In this document: positions 34,832 through 45,299 of the stretch, piece after piece
Position numbering within the stretch: position 1 is the stretch's first letter
How the letters are laid out: every line of letters begins with the position of its first letter
Assembly: GCF_900104665.1 (NCBI RefSeq)
Contig: NZ_LT629969.1
Span: forward strand, 310,001-374,000
Direction of reading: 5' to 3'
DNA length: 64,000 bases
Source: Traorella massiliensis
GTDB taxonomy: Bacteria > Bacillota_I > Bacilli_A > Erysipelotrichales > Erysipelotrichaceae
The notes under the pieces: generated by a model
The model's database searches: none
Told to the model about the DNA's origin: nothing
The model's input: the letters and a program-made list of their open reading frames with translations, nothing else
Translations under genes and position numbers: made by a program

Positions 34832-34860
34832 GCCATGCGATTTATATGCATGGCTTTTTC
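34832..34860 (+). terminator. Terminator after histidine kinase
   Basis: GCCATGC and GCATGGC (34832-34838 and 34848-34854) pair perfectly and run into TTTTTC. It separates the regulatory genes from the dlt-like cassette. Confidence 0.88.
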
Positions 34861-34936
34861 TTTACAAAAATTAAGGTTAGCTGAATATTATATGAAGATA
34901 AACCAGATAAGATAGTGGTATGAAAAGGAGGAACCT

Positions 34937-36442
34937 ATGCAAAATGTATTAAAATATTTAGAAAATAGTACTCGAAAATATCCTTATAAGATAGCTGTCA
35001 TTGATGAAAAGCAATCTTATACTTATACAAAGCTTTCAAAGATAAGCAAGCAGATAGGAAGCGTATTGGCAAATTTAAAGAAGCATAACGAACCGGTCGC
35101 CGTCGTTATGGAAAAAAATGCAGATACCTTAGCAGCCTTTTTAGGAATTGTTTATTCAGGAAATTTTTACTGTTTGTTGAATCCTAAGTTACCATTATAT
35201 CGCTTAAACCAGATCCAAGAAATATTACAGGCATCGGTTGTCATTACAGATCATGAAAATGAGGAATTGGCAAAAAATATCTTTCCTCAAGCGCTTATCT
35301 TAAAAATGGAAGATTTAAAAGAAGCGGCTATTCAAGAAAAGCGATTGCAAGAAATCCAAAATCTGTCTTTAGATACGGATCCTTTATATGTTAATTTTAC
35401 TTCAGGATCAACAGGAAATCCTAAAGGAGTTGTTGTCAGTCATGGCAATGTCATTGATTTTATTGATGAATTTTGTGAAATCTTTCAGTTTAAAAATGAT
35501 GAGATCTTTGGAAATCAGGCTCCTTTTGACTTTGATGTATCAGTCAAAGATATTTACTCTTCTTTGAAAATGGGAGCTACGATTCTAGTGATTCCTAAAC
35601 ATCTGTTTTCACAGCCTTCAGCTCTGCTGGATTTCATATGTGAACATCAAGTAACCGTAATGGTATGGGCCGTATCTGCTTTATGTCTATTAACATCTTT
35701 CCATGCCTTGGATTATAAGGTACCTCATACAGTAACAAAAGTTCTTTTCAGTGGGGAAACAATGCCTTTAAAACATCTTCAGATATGGATGGAACATCTT
35801 CAGAAAGCTACATTTGTAAATTTATATGGGCCTACTGAAATTACTTGTAACTGTACGTATCATATCATTGATCGCAGGAATTGTTATGACCAAGGTCTTC
35901 CTATTGGACGAGCCTTTCCTAATGAAAAAGTTTTTTTATTAGATGATCAAGGTAAAGAAGTGAAAGAAGCTATGAAAACAGGTGAAATCTGTGTGGCTGG
36001 AAGAGCTTTGGCATTAGGTTATTATAATGATGAAAAACAAAGTGCTGAAAAGTTTATTCAAAACCCACTGCATCATCATTATCATGAACGTGTTTATCTG
36101 ACGGGTGATTTAGGAAAATATGGTGAGGATGGAAATCTATATTTTTGTGGACGTAAAGATTTTCAAATTAAACATATGGGACATCGTATCGAATTAGAAG
36201 AAATAGAAAAAAATATGGATTCGATCGCAGGAGTCGATAGATGTATTTGTGTTTATGATGAAAAGAAAAAAAGACTATATGCTTACTATACGGGAAGCTG
36301 TGACAAAAAGAAGCTCATGATTCAGATGAGAGAAAAACTTCCTGCCTATATGATACCGAATACGATAAAAAAGGTAGAGGAATTGAAATTAAATAAGAAT
36401 GGTAAAATAGATCGTAAAATTTATAGAAAGGATTTGTCATGA
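34937..36442 (+). CDS. DltA-like amino-acid:carrier protein ligase
   Basis: The product has 501 residues, as in DltA. The AMP site is TSGSTGNPKG (155-164), the later motif NLYGPTEITC (295-304), and the C-terminal Lys 490 in NKNGKIDRK. The Asp that holds the substrate amine in DltA has a match in NQAPFDFDVSVKDIY (Asp 200). The Cys that favours D-alanine in DltA (FLFCGE) is Ser 272 here (VLFSGE). The enzyme should adenylate an amino acid or related amine and load it onto the carrier encoded at 37617, but probably not D-alanine. AAAGGAGG precedes the start, and the next gene overlaps by four bases. Confidence 0.85.
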   Translation: MQNVLKYLENSTRKYPYKIAVIDEKQSYTYTKLSKISKQIGSVLANLKKHNEPVAVVMEKNADTLAAFLGIVYSGNFYCLLNPKLPLYRLNQIQEILQASVVITDHENEELAKNIFPQALILKMEDLKEAAIQEKRLQEIQNLSLDTDPLYVNFTSGSTGNPKGVVVSHGNVIDFIDEFCEIFQFKNDEIFGNQAPFDFDVSVKDIYSSLKMGATILVIPKHLFSQPSALLDFICEHQVTVMVWAVSALCLLTSFHALDYKVPHTVTKVLFSGETMPLKHLQIWMEHLQKATFVNLYGPTEITCNCTYHIIDRRNCYDQGLPIGRAFPNEKVFLLDDQGKEVKEAMKTGEICVAGRALALGYYNDEKQSAEKFIQNPLHHHYHERVYLTGDLGKYGEDGNLYFCGRKDFQIKHMGHRIELEEIEKNMDSIAGVDRCICVYDEKKKRLYAYYTGSCDKKKLMIQMREKLPAYMIPNTIKKVEELKLNKNGKIDRKIYRKDLS

Positions 36443-37620
36443 AAGAAAAAGTAATACAAGAACTTCTTCAAAATTATAAGACACCTCTTTATGTATTTGA
36501 TATTCATATTCTTAAAGAAAGAATCGCCTATTTACGCAGATGTTTAAATGCAGACCTGTGTTATGCCGTTAAGGCAAATACTTTTATCTTAAAAGAGATA
36601 TGCGATGATATCGATCGTTTCGAAGTCTGTTCAGAAGGTGAGTTAAGAATCTGTGAAAGCATGCAACTGCCAATGTCAAAGATCGTTCTTTCAGGTGTAT
36701 ATAAAAATGTCAAGGTCATACGTGAACTTATAAAAAAGAAAAAGGGAATGGGTATTTTTACTATAGAGTCGATGAGACAGTATGAGCTGTTAAAAGAAGC
36801 GGCCCAACAAAATCATGTTTCAATAAGTCTTTTATTAAGGCTTACCAGTGGAAATCAATTTGGATTAAATGAAGAAGAAATATTTGAATTGATCCAGGAT
36901 GCATCAAACATTCCGTATATTGAAATCAAAGGCATCCAGTATTTTTCGGGAACGCAAAAAAAATCATTAAAGAAACTGGCAAGAGAAATCAGCTATTTGG
37001 ATAACTTTCTTCTTTCTTTAAGCGATAAGACAGGATTTGTGATTCAAGAACTGGAATTTGGTCCTGGTTTTCCGATTTCATATTTTGAGTCAGATGATTA
37101 TGATGAAGAAGCATTTTTAAAAGGTTTTTCAGATATATTGGAAAGCATGACTTATAAAACTGTAATAACTTTAGAACTAGGCCGAAGCATTGCTGCTTCG
37201 TGTGGCTATTATCTAACCAGAGTCGTTGATATGAAAATGAATAAAAACCAGCGATATGCTATTGTAGACGGAGGCATTCATCATCTTGTCTATTATGGTC
37301 AATCCATGGCGATGAAGCTTCCAAAGTATGAGATGTATCCGTCTAGAAATAGTTCAAAGGGTCATTCCTGGAATATTTGCGGTTCACTTTGTACAATTAA
37401 TGATATTTTAGTAAAACAGCTCACGGTTGCAGATTTAACGTATGGCGATGTGCTTATCTTTAAGAATACCGGAGCTTACTGTATGACAGAGGGAATTTCT
37501 CTATTTTTAAGCAGAGATTTACCGGCAGTGATTAAAATAGATGAAGATGGCAGCTTCAGCTGCATACGTGAAGTTATTCGTACAGATTTAATAAATATGC
37601 CATCTAAGAAAGGAGAATGA
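36439..37620 (+). CDS. PLP fold-III amino-acid decarboxylase-like enzyme
   Basis: The product has 393 residues with the barrel-plus-beta layout of LysA, ornithine decarboxylase and BtrK. PLP Lys 45 lies in YAVKAN. The phosphate site is FGPGFPISY, and ELGRS (246-250) replaces the usual EPGRS. The cross-dimer catalytic Cys is probably Cys 318 (CGSLCTIND), and GAYCM matches the GAY motif. It overlaps the ligand-activating gene before it and the carrier gene after it (ATGA each side). Standard dlt operons have no such enzyme. BtrK of butirosin synthesis decarboxylates an amino acid while it is bound to a carrier protein, a possible precedent. It could instead make the free monomer or be a racemase. 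Confidence 0.8.
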   Translation: MKEKVIQELLQNYKTPLYVFDIHILKERIAYLRRCLNADLCYAVKANTFILKEICDDIDRFEVCSEGELRICESMQLPMSKIVLSGVYKNVKVIRELIKKKKGMGIFTIESMRQYELLKEAAQQNHVSISLLLRLTSGNQFGLNEEEIFELIQDASNIPYIEIKGIQYFSGTQKKSLKKLAREISYLDNFLLSLSDKTGFVIQELEFGPGFPISYFESDDYDEEAFLKGFSDILESMTYKTVITLELGRSIAASCGYYLTRVVDMKMNKNQRYAIVDGGIHHLVYYGQSMAMKLPKYEMYPSRNSSKGHSWNICGSLCTINDILVKQLTVADLTYGDVLIFKNTGAYCMTEGISLFLSRDLPAVIKIDEDGSFSCIREVIRTDLINMPSKKGE

Positions 37621-37850
37621 ACATGGAAAGATTATATGCAATTTTAGAAGATATCCAACCTGATGTAGATTATAAAACTTGTGTCACGCTAGTAAAGGAT
37701 CATATATTAGATTCTTTGTCGATTCTATCACTTGTGGCGGAAATTGAGGATGAATTTGATATTACCGTTCCTGCTGTTGAGATCATACCCGATAATTTCA
37801 ATTCAGCTGATGCTATCTGGGCGATGATTTTGCGTCTTGAGGAAAATTAA
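37617..37850 (+). CDS. DltC-like carrier protein
   Basis: The product has 77 residues, as in DltC (about 78). The phosphopantetheine Ser is Ser 33 in ILDSLSILSLVAEIEDEF, and the next helix FDITVPAVEIIPDNF is typical. The start ATGA overlaps the stop of the PLP enzyme; an ATG at 37623 is possible too. It should carry the activated amino group as a thioester from the ligase to the membrane acyltransferase. The transferase gene at 31989 would convert it to the holo form. Confidence 0.9.
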   Translation: MNMERLYAILEDIQPDVDYKTCVTLVKDHILDSLSILSLVAEIEDEFDITVPAVEIIPDNFNSADAIWAMILRLEEN

Positions 37851-37851
37851 G

Positions 37852-39444
37852 ATGTCATCTTATTTTTCAATTGAATATCTTGCTTTATTTTTACCGGCGG
37901 TATTTATCTTTTACAATTTGATGCCAAAGAAATATCGCTGGCTTCTTTTATTACTTGCAAGCTACTTGTTTTTTTGGCTGATCAGCGGCAAACTGATTCT
38001 TTATCTGATATCCGCAACATGTATCGTTTATATTATAGCTTTACATTTAGAAAAGATACAGTCGCAGCGGAATCAATTGTTAGAAAAGAAAGAGCGTTCA
38101 GAACGTAAAGCTATCCGTATATTTTATCAGAAAAAGCAACGAAAGCTTGTTACAGCAGGAGTTTTGATCCTGATTGGCATATTGGCAGTTTTGAAGTATT
38201 CAGGTTTTATAGGAATCAATATTCAATCTATATTCTCTTTATTACATCTTCCTATAACCATTCAAATTCCTTCATTTGTTTTACCCATCGGTATTTCTTT
38301 TTATACCTTACAGGCAGTATCTTATCTTTTAGATGTTTATCGGGAAAAGATCAAGCCGGAATGGAATTTTGGAAAGCTGGCACTTTATATGAGTTTTTTC
38401 TTAACAATTATTGAAGGCCCTATTTGCCGATATTCTGATATGTCTATTCAGTTGTATGAAGGTAGGAAAGTATCGTGGAATCAGTTTCTTTATGGAATGC
38501 AGCGTATTCTTTATGGGCTGATGAAAAAAATCGTTATTGCTGACCGTTTAAATCTTTTTATTAAAACGATTTTTCATGACTATAACAGTTATGATGGCGG
38601 TATGATTGCTTTTGGGGCTTTACTTTATACTTGTCAGCTATATATGGAATTTTCAGGTACGATGGATATTGTCATTGGAAGTGGCGAGATATTCTCTTTT
38701 AAAATTTTGGAGAATTTCAGACAGCCTTTTTTCTCAAAAACAATTTCCGAATTCTGGCAGAGATGGCATATTTCTTTAGGCCTTTGGTTTAAAGATTATA
38801 TCTTTTATCCATTATCCATGTCTGATCCTTTGAAAAAAATGACTTCATGGGCCAGAAAGAAATTTGGAAATCATTATGGTCCCCTTATGAGTGGTTCAAT
38901 TGCCTTATTTTGTGTTTGGCTGGCGAATGGTTTCTGGCATGGTTCAGGATGGAATTATATTTTCTTTGGTTTATATCATTTCACGCTGATCTTAGGCGGT
39001 AATTTGATAGAACCTGTTTCTAATCGATTATGTTCTTATTTTAAAATAAAAAGAGAAAGTATTCTATATCACTTTTTTCAAATCGTTAGGACAGGCATCC
39101 TGGTTGTTATTGGAGAATTGTTTTTTAGAGCGCAAGGGCTACGTGCTGGTATTCATATGTTTATAAAAATATGCACCAATTTCTCACTGGTTTCATTTAC
39201 TGATTCGACTGTTTTTTCAATTGGCATGGATCGCCAGGATTTTATTATCGTAGTAATTGCAGTTATGACGGTATTTGTGATTAGTATCATAAAAGAAAAG
39301 GGCTTATCGGTCAGAGAACATATTTCTAAAGAGCCTATTGTCTTAAGATGGAGCTTGTATTATATGCTGATTTTATTTATTGTCGTTTTTGGTGCCTATG
39401 GAACGGGATATGTTCCAGTAGATCCAATATATGCTAATTTTTAG
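37852..39444 (+). CDS. MBOAT acyltransferase (DltB/AlgI type)
   Basis: The product is 530 residues from ATG 37852, two bases after the carrier stop; the frame opens at a TTG at 37837. About ten membrane helices are visible. The MBOAT catalytic region reads EFWQRWHISLGLWFKDYIFY, and the second His is in ANGFWHGSGWNY. It is longer than DltB (about 400) and nearer the size of AlgI. It should take the thioester from the carrier and pass the group across the membrane to an envelope polymer. The gene position equals that of dltB. Confidence 0.88.
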   Translation: MSSYFSIEYLALFLPAVFIFYNLMPKKYRWLLLLLASYLFFWLISGKLILYLISATCIVYIIALHLEKIQSQRNQLLEKKERSERKAIRIFYQKKQRKLVTAGVLILIGILAVLKYSGFIGINIQSIFSLLHLPITIQIPSFVLPIGISFYTLQAVSYLLDVYREKIKPEWNFGKLALYMSFFLTIIEGPICRYSDMSIQLYEGRKVSWNQFLYGMQRILYGLMKKIVIADRLNLFIKTIFHDYNSYDGGMIAFGALLYTCQLYMEFSGTMDIVIGSGEIFSFKILENFRQPFFSKTISEFWQRWHISLGLWFKDYIFYPLSMSDPLKKMTSWARKKFGNHYGPLMSGSIALFCVWLANGFWHGSGWNYIFFGLYHFTLILGGNLIEPVSNRLCSYFKIKRESILYHFFQIVRTGILVVIGELFFRAQGLRAGIHMFIKICTNFSLVSFTDSTVFSIGMDRQDFIIVVIAVMTVFVISIIKEKGLSVREHISKEPIVLRWSLYYMLILFIVVFGAYGTGYVPVDPIYANF

Positions 39445-39453
39445 GAGGAAATC

Positions 39454-40404
39454 ATGAAAGTAAAATATATTGTGCGTTCCTTTCTTTTTATGACAGGATT
39501 ATTGATATGTTTGGGCACTGCTTCTATAGTAGTATTTCCTAAGAATAATACGATGGAATTTGGAATGAGGGATGTGAATGCCAATGGAATATTAGGAGAG
39601 AATGATAATACGATTGATGTTTTAGTGCTTGGTGACAGTGAGTCGTATTCTTCTATTTCTCCAATGACAATATGGAATGAAACAGGTATCACTTCTTATG
39701 TTTGTGGTACTTCAGCTCAACAATTGTATGAATCTATGAATTTTTTGAAACAGGCTTTACAAAATCAAAAACCTAAGATCGTTATTTTAGAAACAAATGC
39801 TATTTATAGAAATTTTTCACCAGTTAAAATGATTGAAAATGGTTTTAATCAGCTATTTCCAATTTTTCAGTATCATAATCGCTGGAAATCAATCTTGCCT
39901 GTAGATTTTGGCGGTTCGATTGAATATACATGGCGTGATGATTTAAAAGGTTTCAAATATAGTAATAAGATTGAAGGAACGAATGCCCAGGATTATATGA
40001 GCAAAACTGATAAGATTGCAGAAATTTCAGAACTAAATCGTCAGTATGTAAAAGAAATGGCGAAGCTTTGTGAAGAAAATGATGCGAAATTTATTCTTGT
40101 AAGTACACCTAGTACAGTAAATTGGAATTATGCACGTCATAACGGCATTTGTTTATTGGCAGATGAATATGAGTTAGATTATTATGACTTAAATCTTTTA
40201 AGTAAGGAGATTTTGATTGATTGGAGTCAAGATACCCGTGATAAAGGAGATCATTTGAATTATTATGGTGCTTTTAAAGTGTCAAAATATCTGGCCCACT
40301 TTTTAAAAGAAAAATATGCTTTATCGGATCATCGCCAAGAAAAAGAATATCAAAGCTGGAATGAATCTTATCAAAGATATCAAACGATCATCGCTCAAAA
40401 TTAG
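39454..40404 (+). CDS. SGNH-type protein in DltD position
   Basis: The product has 316 residues: one N-terminal membrane helix (about 7-27), then an extracellular domain. The nucleophile motif is VLVLGDSESYSSISP (Ser 62), and the Asp/His pair is in DKGDHLNYYGAFK. This matches SGNH proteins such as DltD and AlgX, which help transfer acyl groups to polymers outside the cell. It is shorter than DltD (about 420). AGGAGG precedes ATG, nine bases after the MBOAT stop. It is the last gene of the cassette. Confidence 0.82.
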   Translation: MKVKYIVRSFLFMTGLLICLGTASIVVFPKNNTMEFGMRDVNANGILGENDNTIDVLVLGDSESYSSISPMTIWNETGITSYVCGTSAQQLYESMNFLKQALQNQKPKIVILETNAIYRNFSPVKMIENGFNQLFPIFQYHNRWKSILPVDFGGSIEYTWRDDLKGFKYSNKIEGTNAQDYMSKTDKIAEISELNRQYVKEMAKLCEENDAKFILVSTPSTVNWNYARHNGICLLADEYELDYYDLNLLSKEILIDWSQDTRDKGDHLNYYGAFKVSKYLAHFLKEKYALSDHRQEKEYQSWNESYQRYQTIIAQN

Positions 40405-40439
40405 TAAAATATGATATAATAAGTCTAATGGAGGAAATT

Positions 40440-40916
40440 ATGATCTATATTTATAATGCAGGTCCGATGTTTACAGAAGCGGATATTCATCAAAGAAGAA
40501 TTGAAGGAAGAAAAATGAAAGAACTGCTGGAAAATAATCATCAGGAATATTTTCTGGCGAATCCGATTGATTTGCCATTAGACAATACGAAACCATTGAC
40601 ATCTGAAAAAATATTCTTAACGGATTATGAGCATGTCAGTAAAGCAAATGTTTTCTTTTTTGAGCTGGCTAGCGGTGATGCAGGAACTTATGTAGAATTA
40701 GGAAATGCGATTGAAAAGCTGATGAGCGGAAAAGAAATTCGTATGTATCCTGTATTTAACGATATTCGTTTACAGCGTAATGGAATGAGCGGTGTTGATT
40801 GTCCGATAGGCTTTAACTCTTATCTGGTTGGCTGTTTAAGAGCTAATAAAATTGATATTTATATGAGCTTTGATGAAGCTTTAAAAGCATTTAAAAATGA
40901 TTTTGATTTGAAGTAA
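40440..40916 (+). CDS. Nucleoside 2-deoxyribosyltransferase
   Basis: The product is 158 residues from ATG 40440 with TGGAGG in front; the frame also has an ATG at 40428. Motifs are YNAGPMFTEADIHQR, FLANPIDLP, ELASGDAGTYVELGNAIE (catalytic Glu) and the late GFNSYLVGCL. The enzyme exchanges bases on deoxyribonucleosides in purine and pyrimidine salvage. It follows the cassette by 35 bases with its own likely TATAAT (40415-40420), so it may be separate. It fits scavenging of DNA released by the exported nuclease, though that link is only inferred. Confidence 0.85.
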   Translation: MIYIYNAGPMFTEADIHQRRIEGRKMKELLENNHQEYFLANPIDLPLDNTKPLTSEKIFLTDYEHVSKANVFFFELASGDAGTYVELGNAIEKLMSGKEIRMYPVFNDIRLQRNGMSGVDCPIGFNSYLVGCLRANKIDIYMSFDEALKAFKNDFDLK

Positions 40917-40919
40917 TTG

Positions 40920-40955
40920 AAAAATATCTATTGACTTTGTTCTTTAGATATTTTT
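40920..40955 (+). terminator. Terminator after deoxyribosyltransferase
   Basis: AAAAATATCTA (40920-40930) and TAGATATTTTT (40945-40955) pair perfectly with a 14-nt loop. The rest of the gap to 41213 is AT-rich with no gene or clear signal seen. Confidence 0.75.
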
Positions 40956-41213
40956 ACCCTGCTCTACAAGTGAGTTGCTAAATATATAAAAAAATTTATC
41001 CTTATATTTCAACATTTTTGAAGATTGAATAGTATTTTATATTTTAAAACATTACATTTCATTTAAAGCCTTGTGGACATATATGTTCATATGTCTAAGT
41101 GTTAATTGGTCAATATTAGAGATGAGATTATAATAAAAGAGATTAAGTATGTATAATGTAAATAAAAAACATTTTAAATTTGAGTAATAAGTAGATACTA
41201 TAGTATAATATTA

Positions 41214-41780
41214 GTGGAACTTATAAAATTAAAGGAGGGTATCTATATAAAGAAAAAACAGATTATAATTTTTATCATTTCTTTTGTTTTAATAGTAGGT
41301 GTTGTTGCAATTATATCTATCAATAATACCAATTGGGTTGAAGGTGAAGAGTATTTATATACCAAAGCCATTAATTATGTTGTTAATGATGTAGAAAAGG
41401 TAAGTGATTATAAAGATAAACAAGATTATCAAGTTTTTACGGACTATTTAATGTATGGAATAGAAAAACAAGATACAAAAAGATATGTTTATATGTGGAT
41501 ACTTTATGAAGAATACTATGTTCAAGATAACAAGCTTATATTGGGGTCTGGAGCATCAATGCCTTATAAGTTTACTTTTGAGAATGAAAATGTAATTAAA
41601 TGTGTAACTGCTGAGGATGGAAGTAGATTTGAACCATCAATCAGAGAAATGTTTCCTGATGATATTGAAAATTTGCCACTTGAAGATTCATTATCTCCTT
41701 TATCACTAACACCCCAAATAGAATCATATTATTCATATCTTCCGTCAACGGAAATTCATTATGCAGATAATGAAGAATAA
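41214..41780 (+). CDS. Anchored extracellular protein, unknown
   Basis: The reading frame gives up to 188 residues from GTG 41214. One membrane helix (about residues 17-35, IIIFIISFVLIVGVVAIIS) is followed by a 150-residue acidic outside domain (KDKQDYQVFTDYLMYGIEKQ) that I do not recognise. The only ribosome site, AAAGGAGGG (41231-41239), lies inside the frame. The codon at the right distance is ATA at 41247, with ATC at 41241 as a second choice. A rare start or a mutated ATG is likely, which would lower expression. It is monocistronic with a terminator. Confidence 0.55.
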   Translation: MELIKLKEGIYIKKKQIIIFIISFVLIVGVVAIISINNTNWVEGEEYLYTKAINYVVNDVEKVSDYKDKQDYQVFTDYLMYGIEKQDTKRYVYMWILYEEYYVQDNKLILGSGASMPYKFTFENENVIKCVTAEDGSRFEPSIREMFPDDIENLPLEDSLSPLSLTPQIESYYSYLPSTEIHYADNEE

Positions 41781-41791
41781 TTTATAAAATG

Positions 41792-41828
41792 AAAAATCAT
41801 CATTACTTCTCATGTAGTGGTGATTTTT
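41792..41828 (+). terminator. Terminator after 41780
   Basis: A 15-bp stem (41792-41806 with 41814-41828, two G-T pairs) ends in six T. Beyond it, to 42015, the only structure seen is a repeated TTTAATCATGGT near 41833 and 41913. Confidence 0.85.
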
Positions 41829-42015
41829 TACTTTAATCATGGTTAGAATTTGTTTAAATTATCAGCCAATATTATTACTTTATTGCTGGCAATAAAACCA
41901 TATTTTGTTTTTGATTTAATCATGGTAAAATTTAAGAAGTAAAGCAATTGTTATTTGCACAAAGAGTTACATATTAACTATGTAAACTTAAATAATTTAA
42001 GAAAGGAGTAAAACT

Positions 42016-42102
42016 ATGAGAAAGAAATTAAGTAAAGAACAAAAACAAATAGCTTTTAGTGCAAGTGAAGTCTATAACAAGACTCTTGAAGATAATGGAT
42101 AG
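42016..42102 (+). CDS. 28-residue peptide or truncated gene
   Basis: An ATG at 42016 with AAAGGAG eight bases before it opens MRKKLSKEQKQIAFSASEVY and eight more residues, ending at TAG 42100. The sequence is hydrophilic and looks like the start of a longer protein. No continuation was found in the next 110 bases. It may be a small peptide or a remnant. Confidence 0.35.
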   Translation: MRKKLSKEQKQIAFSASEVYNKTLEDNG

Positions 42103-42220
42103 AAAATAAGTATTAGACATTGACAGCAATCTCGTTTATACTATTAACTAACGAATGAAAAGATTCTGAAATGAATGAAGACTGCTCATTTTCATGTAAT
42201 ATGTAAATTAAAGGAGGAAG

Positions 42221-42973
42221 ATGATGCTGAATCGAAATAAATTATTATTCTCTCAGAAACTTGAAATTTCAATCATTGCTGTTTTAGTGGTTTTAAGTCA
42301 TGCGTGGATACCGGATACGGATGCAAAGATGGAATCTAATGAAGTGATTGAAGAAACCCAAATCCAGACGGCAACGGCGTATGTAAGGAAAACAGAGCCA
42401 GAAATATCTGAAATTATCGTATTAGATGCCGGTCATGGCGGTGTTGATTCCGGAAGCGTGGGGGAAGATGGCTCCTATGAAAAAGATATCAATCTTGCTG
42501 TTACGTTAGAGCTTGGTGAATACCTTAGCAAAAAAGGGGTTCAGGTAGTTTATACGAGAACAGATGATAATGTTGAATGGATTGATACAACAGCGGATCT
42601 TCAAAAAAGAATTGATACAGGCATCAATGCCTCAGCTTCTTATTTCTTTTCTATTCACTTGAATTCGAGTGAATATAATGATGGTGCCCGAGGCTTTGAA
42701 ATATATACAGATGGCCAAAACGATGATATTCTATCACTCGCTGCTTCTATTCAGAATGCTTTAAATGAATTAGATTATACCCAGGATCGTGGTATAAAAA
42801 ATACGCATGAAATGGGTTCGCTTTATGTCGTTGATCGTAACCCGATTTCTTCGCTATTACTTGAATTAGGCTTTATTAGTGATTGTTATGATCTTGTATA
42901 TCTTAATAGTGCTTATGGACAATACGAGATAGCAAAAGCATTAGGAGAAGCCATTCTGGCACATCTTGTCTAG
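42221..42973 (+). CDS. N-acetylmuramoyl-L-alanine amidase (Amidase_3)
   Basis: The product has 250 residues; AAGGAGG precedes a double ATG (42221 and 42224). Residues about 15-30 are a hydrophobic export segment. The catalytic domain starts at IIVLDAGHGGVDSGSVGEDG, with the first zinc His. The acidic ligand follows in SYEKDINLAV, the second His in FFSIHLNS, and the catalytic Glu in SSLLLELGFISD. This is a complete Amidase_3 domain without extra wall-binding repeats. It cuts the sugar-peptide bond of peptidoglycan outside the membrane. Confidence 0.92.
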   Translation: MMLNRNKLLFSQKLEISIIAVLVVLSHAWIPDTDAKMESNEVIEETQIQTATAYVRKTEPEISEIIVLDAGHGGVDSGSVGEDGSYEKDINLAVTLELGEYLSKKGVQVVYTRTDDNVEWIDTTADLQKRIDTGINASASYFFSIHLNSSEYNDGARGFEIYTDGQNDDILSLAASIQNALNELDYTQDRGIKNTHEMGSLYVVDRNPISSLLLELGFISDCYDLVYLNSAYGQYEIAKALGEAILAHLV

Positions 42974-43030
42974 ATCGATAGATCAAAATAAGGCTGATAA
43001 AATACATATGAATAAACTTCAAATAAAATA

Positions 43031-43060
43031 GAATCCCAGTGTTAACATTGGGGTTCTTTT
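43031..43060 (+). terminator. Terminator after amidase
   Basis: GAATCCCAGTG pairs with CATTGGGGTTC (two G-T pairs, TTAA loop), followed by TTTT. Confidence 0.85.
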
Positions 43061-43115
43061 AATGTATTTACACAAAATTTAATAATCCTATATGATAAAA
43101 AAATAAAGAATATAG

Positions 43116-43592
43116 ATGTATTATTTGGCTTTTAATGCACTTTTCTTAATAGCCGGTAATAATTCTTTAGGAGGTGCAGGAAATATATTATCTCTTGTGT
43201 TGATGGGAATTCGTTCAAAATCCAAGACACTTAAAACAGTATCAAAAGCAGCTCTTCCGGCAGCAATCTTCAACATTAATGAACCAGTCACCTTTGGATT
43301 TCTAATTATGTATAATCCAATCATGCTGATTCCGTTTGTATTATGTCCGGTTGTATGTGCGTTATTATATTGGGCAGCATATAGTACTGGTCTGATTGCC
43401 TTGCCATCTGTAATGATTTTAACGAGTCTGCCAGTATTTATGTTACAATTTATGACTACTTTAGATTGGAAAAATGTTGTTTTTGCCATTGCGTTGCTCC
43501 CTGTTTGCTGGATCATTTGGTATCCTTTCTTTAAAATTTATGAAAAACAGATGGTTGAGCAAGAAACTGATGATGAAGATAATAAATATTGA
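43116..43592 (+). pseudogene. C-terminal fragment of PTS EIIC (lactose/cellobiose type)
   Basis: About 158 codons encode the last third of a PTS EIIC. The diagnostic segment is AIFNINEPVTFGFLIMYNP, with four or so helices around it. A full EIIC has about 430 residues. No N-terminal part is found upstream, where a terminator stands, and the putative ATG lacks a ribosome site. It lies 27 bases before a frameshifted GH1 gene, so the whole sugar locus is decayed. Confidence 0.85.
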
Positions 43593-43619
43593 ATTTAATA
43601 GGGGGGGTAATCGCTGATT

Positions 43620-45091
<1,472 letters not shown>

Positions 45092-45101
45092 GACCTCACA
45101 C

Positions 45102-45135
45102 GAAAATGGGACCCATTGGTTCCATTTTCATCTTT
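45102..45135 (+). terminator. Terminator after GH1 gene
   Basis: GAAAATGGGACC pairs with GGTTCCATTTTC (one G-T pair, CATT loop), followed by ATCTTTAT. Confidence 0.75.
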
Positions 45136-45299
45136 ATAGTAGATGTTTCATCGTTTGATTGTAACTTTTTTGGATATGTATAGTGGTTATATCAAAGATT
45201 AATTAAATCATATGTTAATAGTAAAATAAGATAAAATTTTAATAGGAATTGGGAAAAATGAAGATTGAATGCATATAAAAGAGTAGGAGGTACTCTTTT

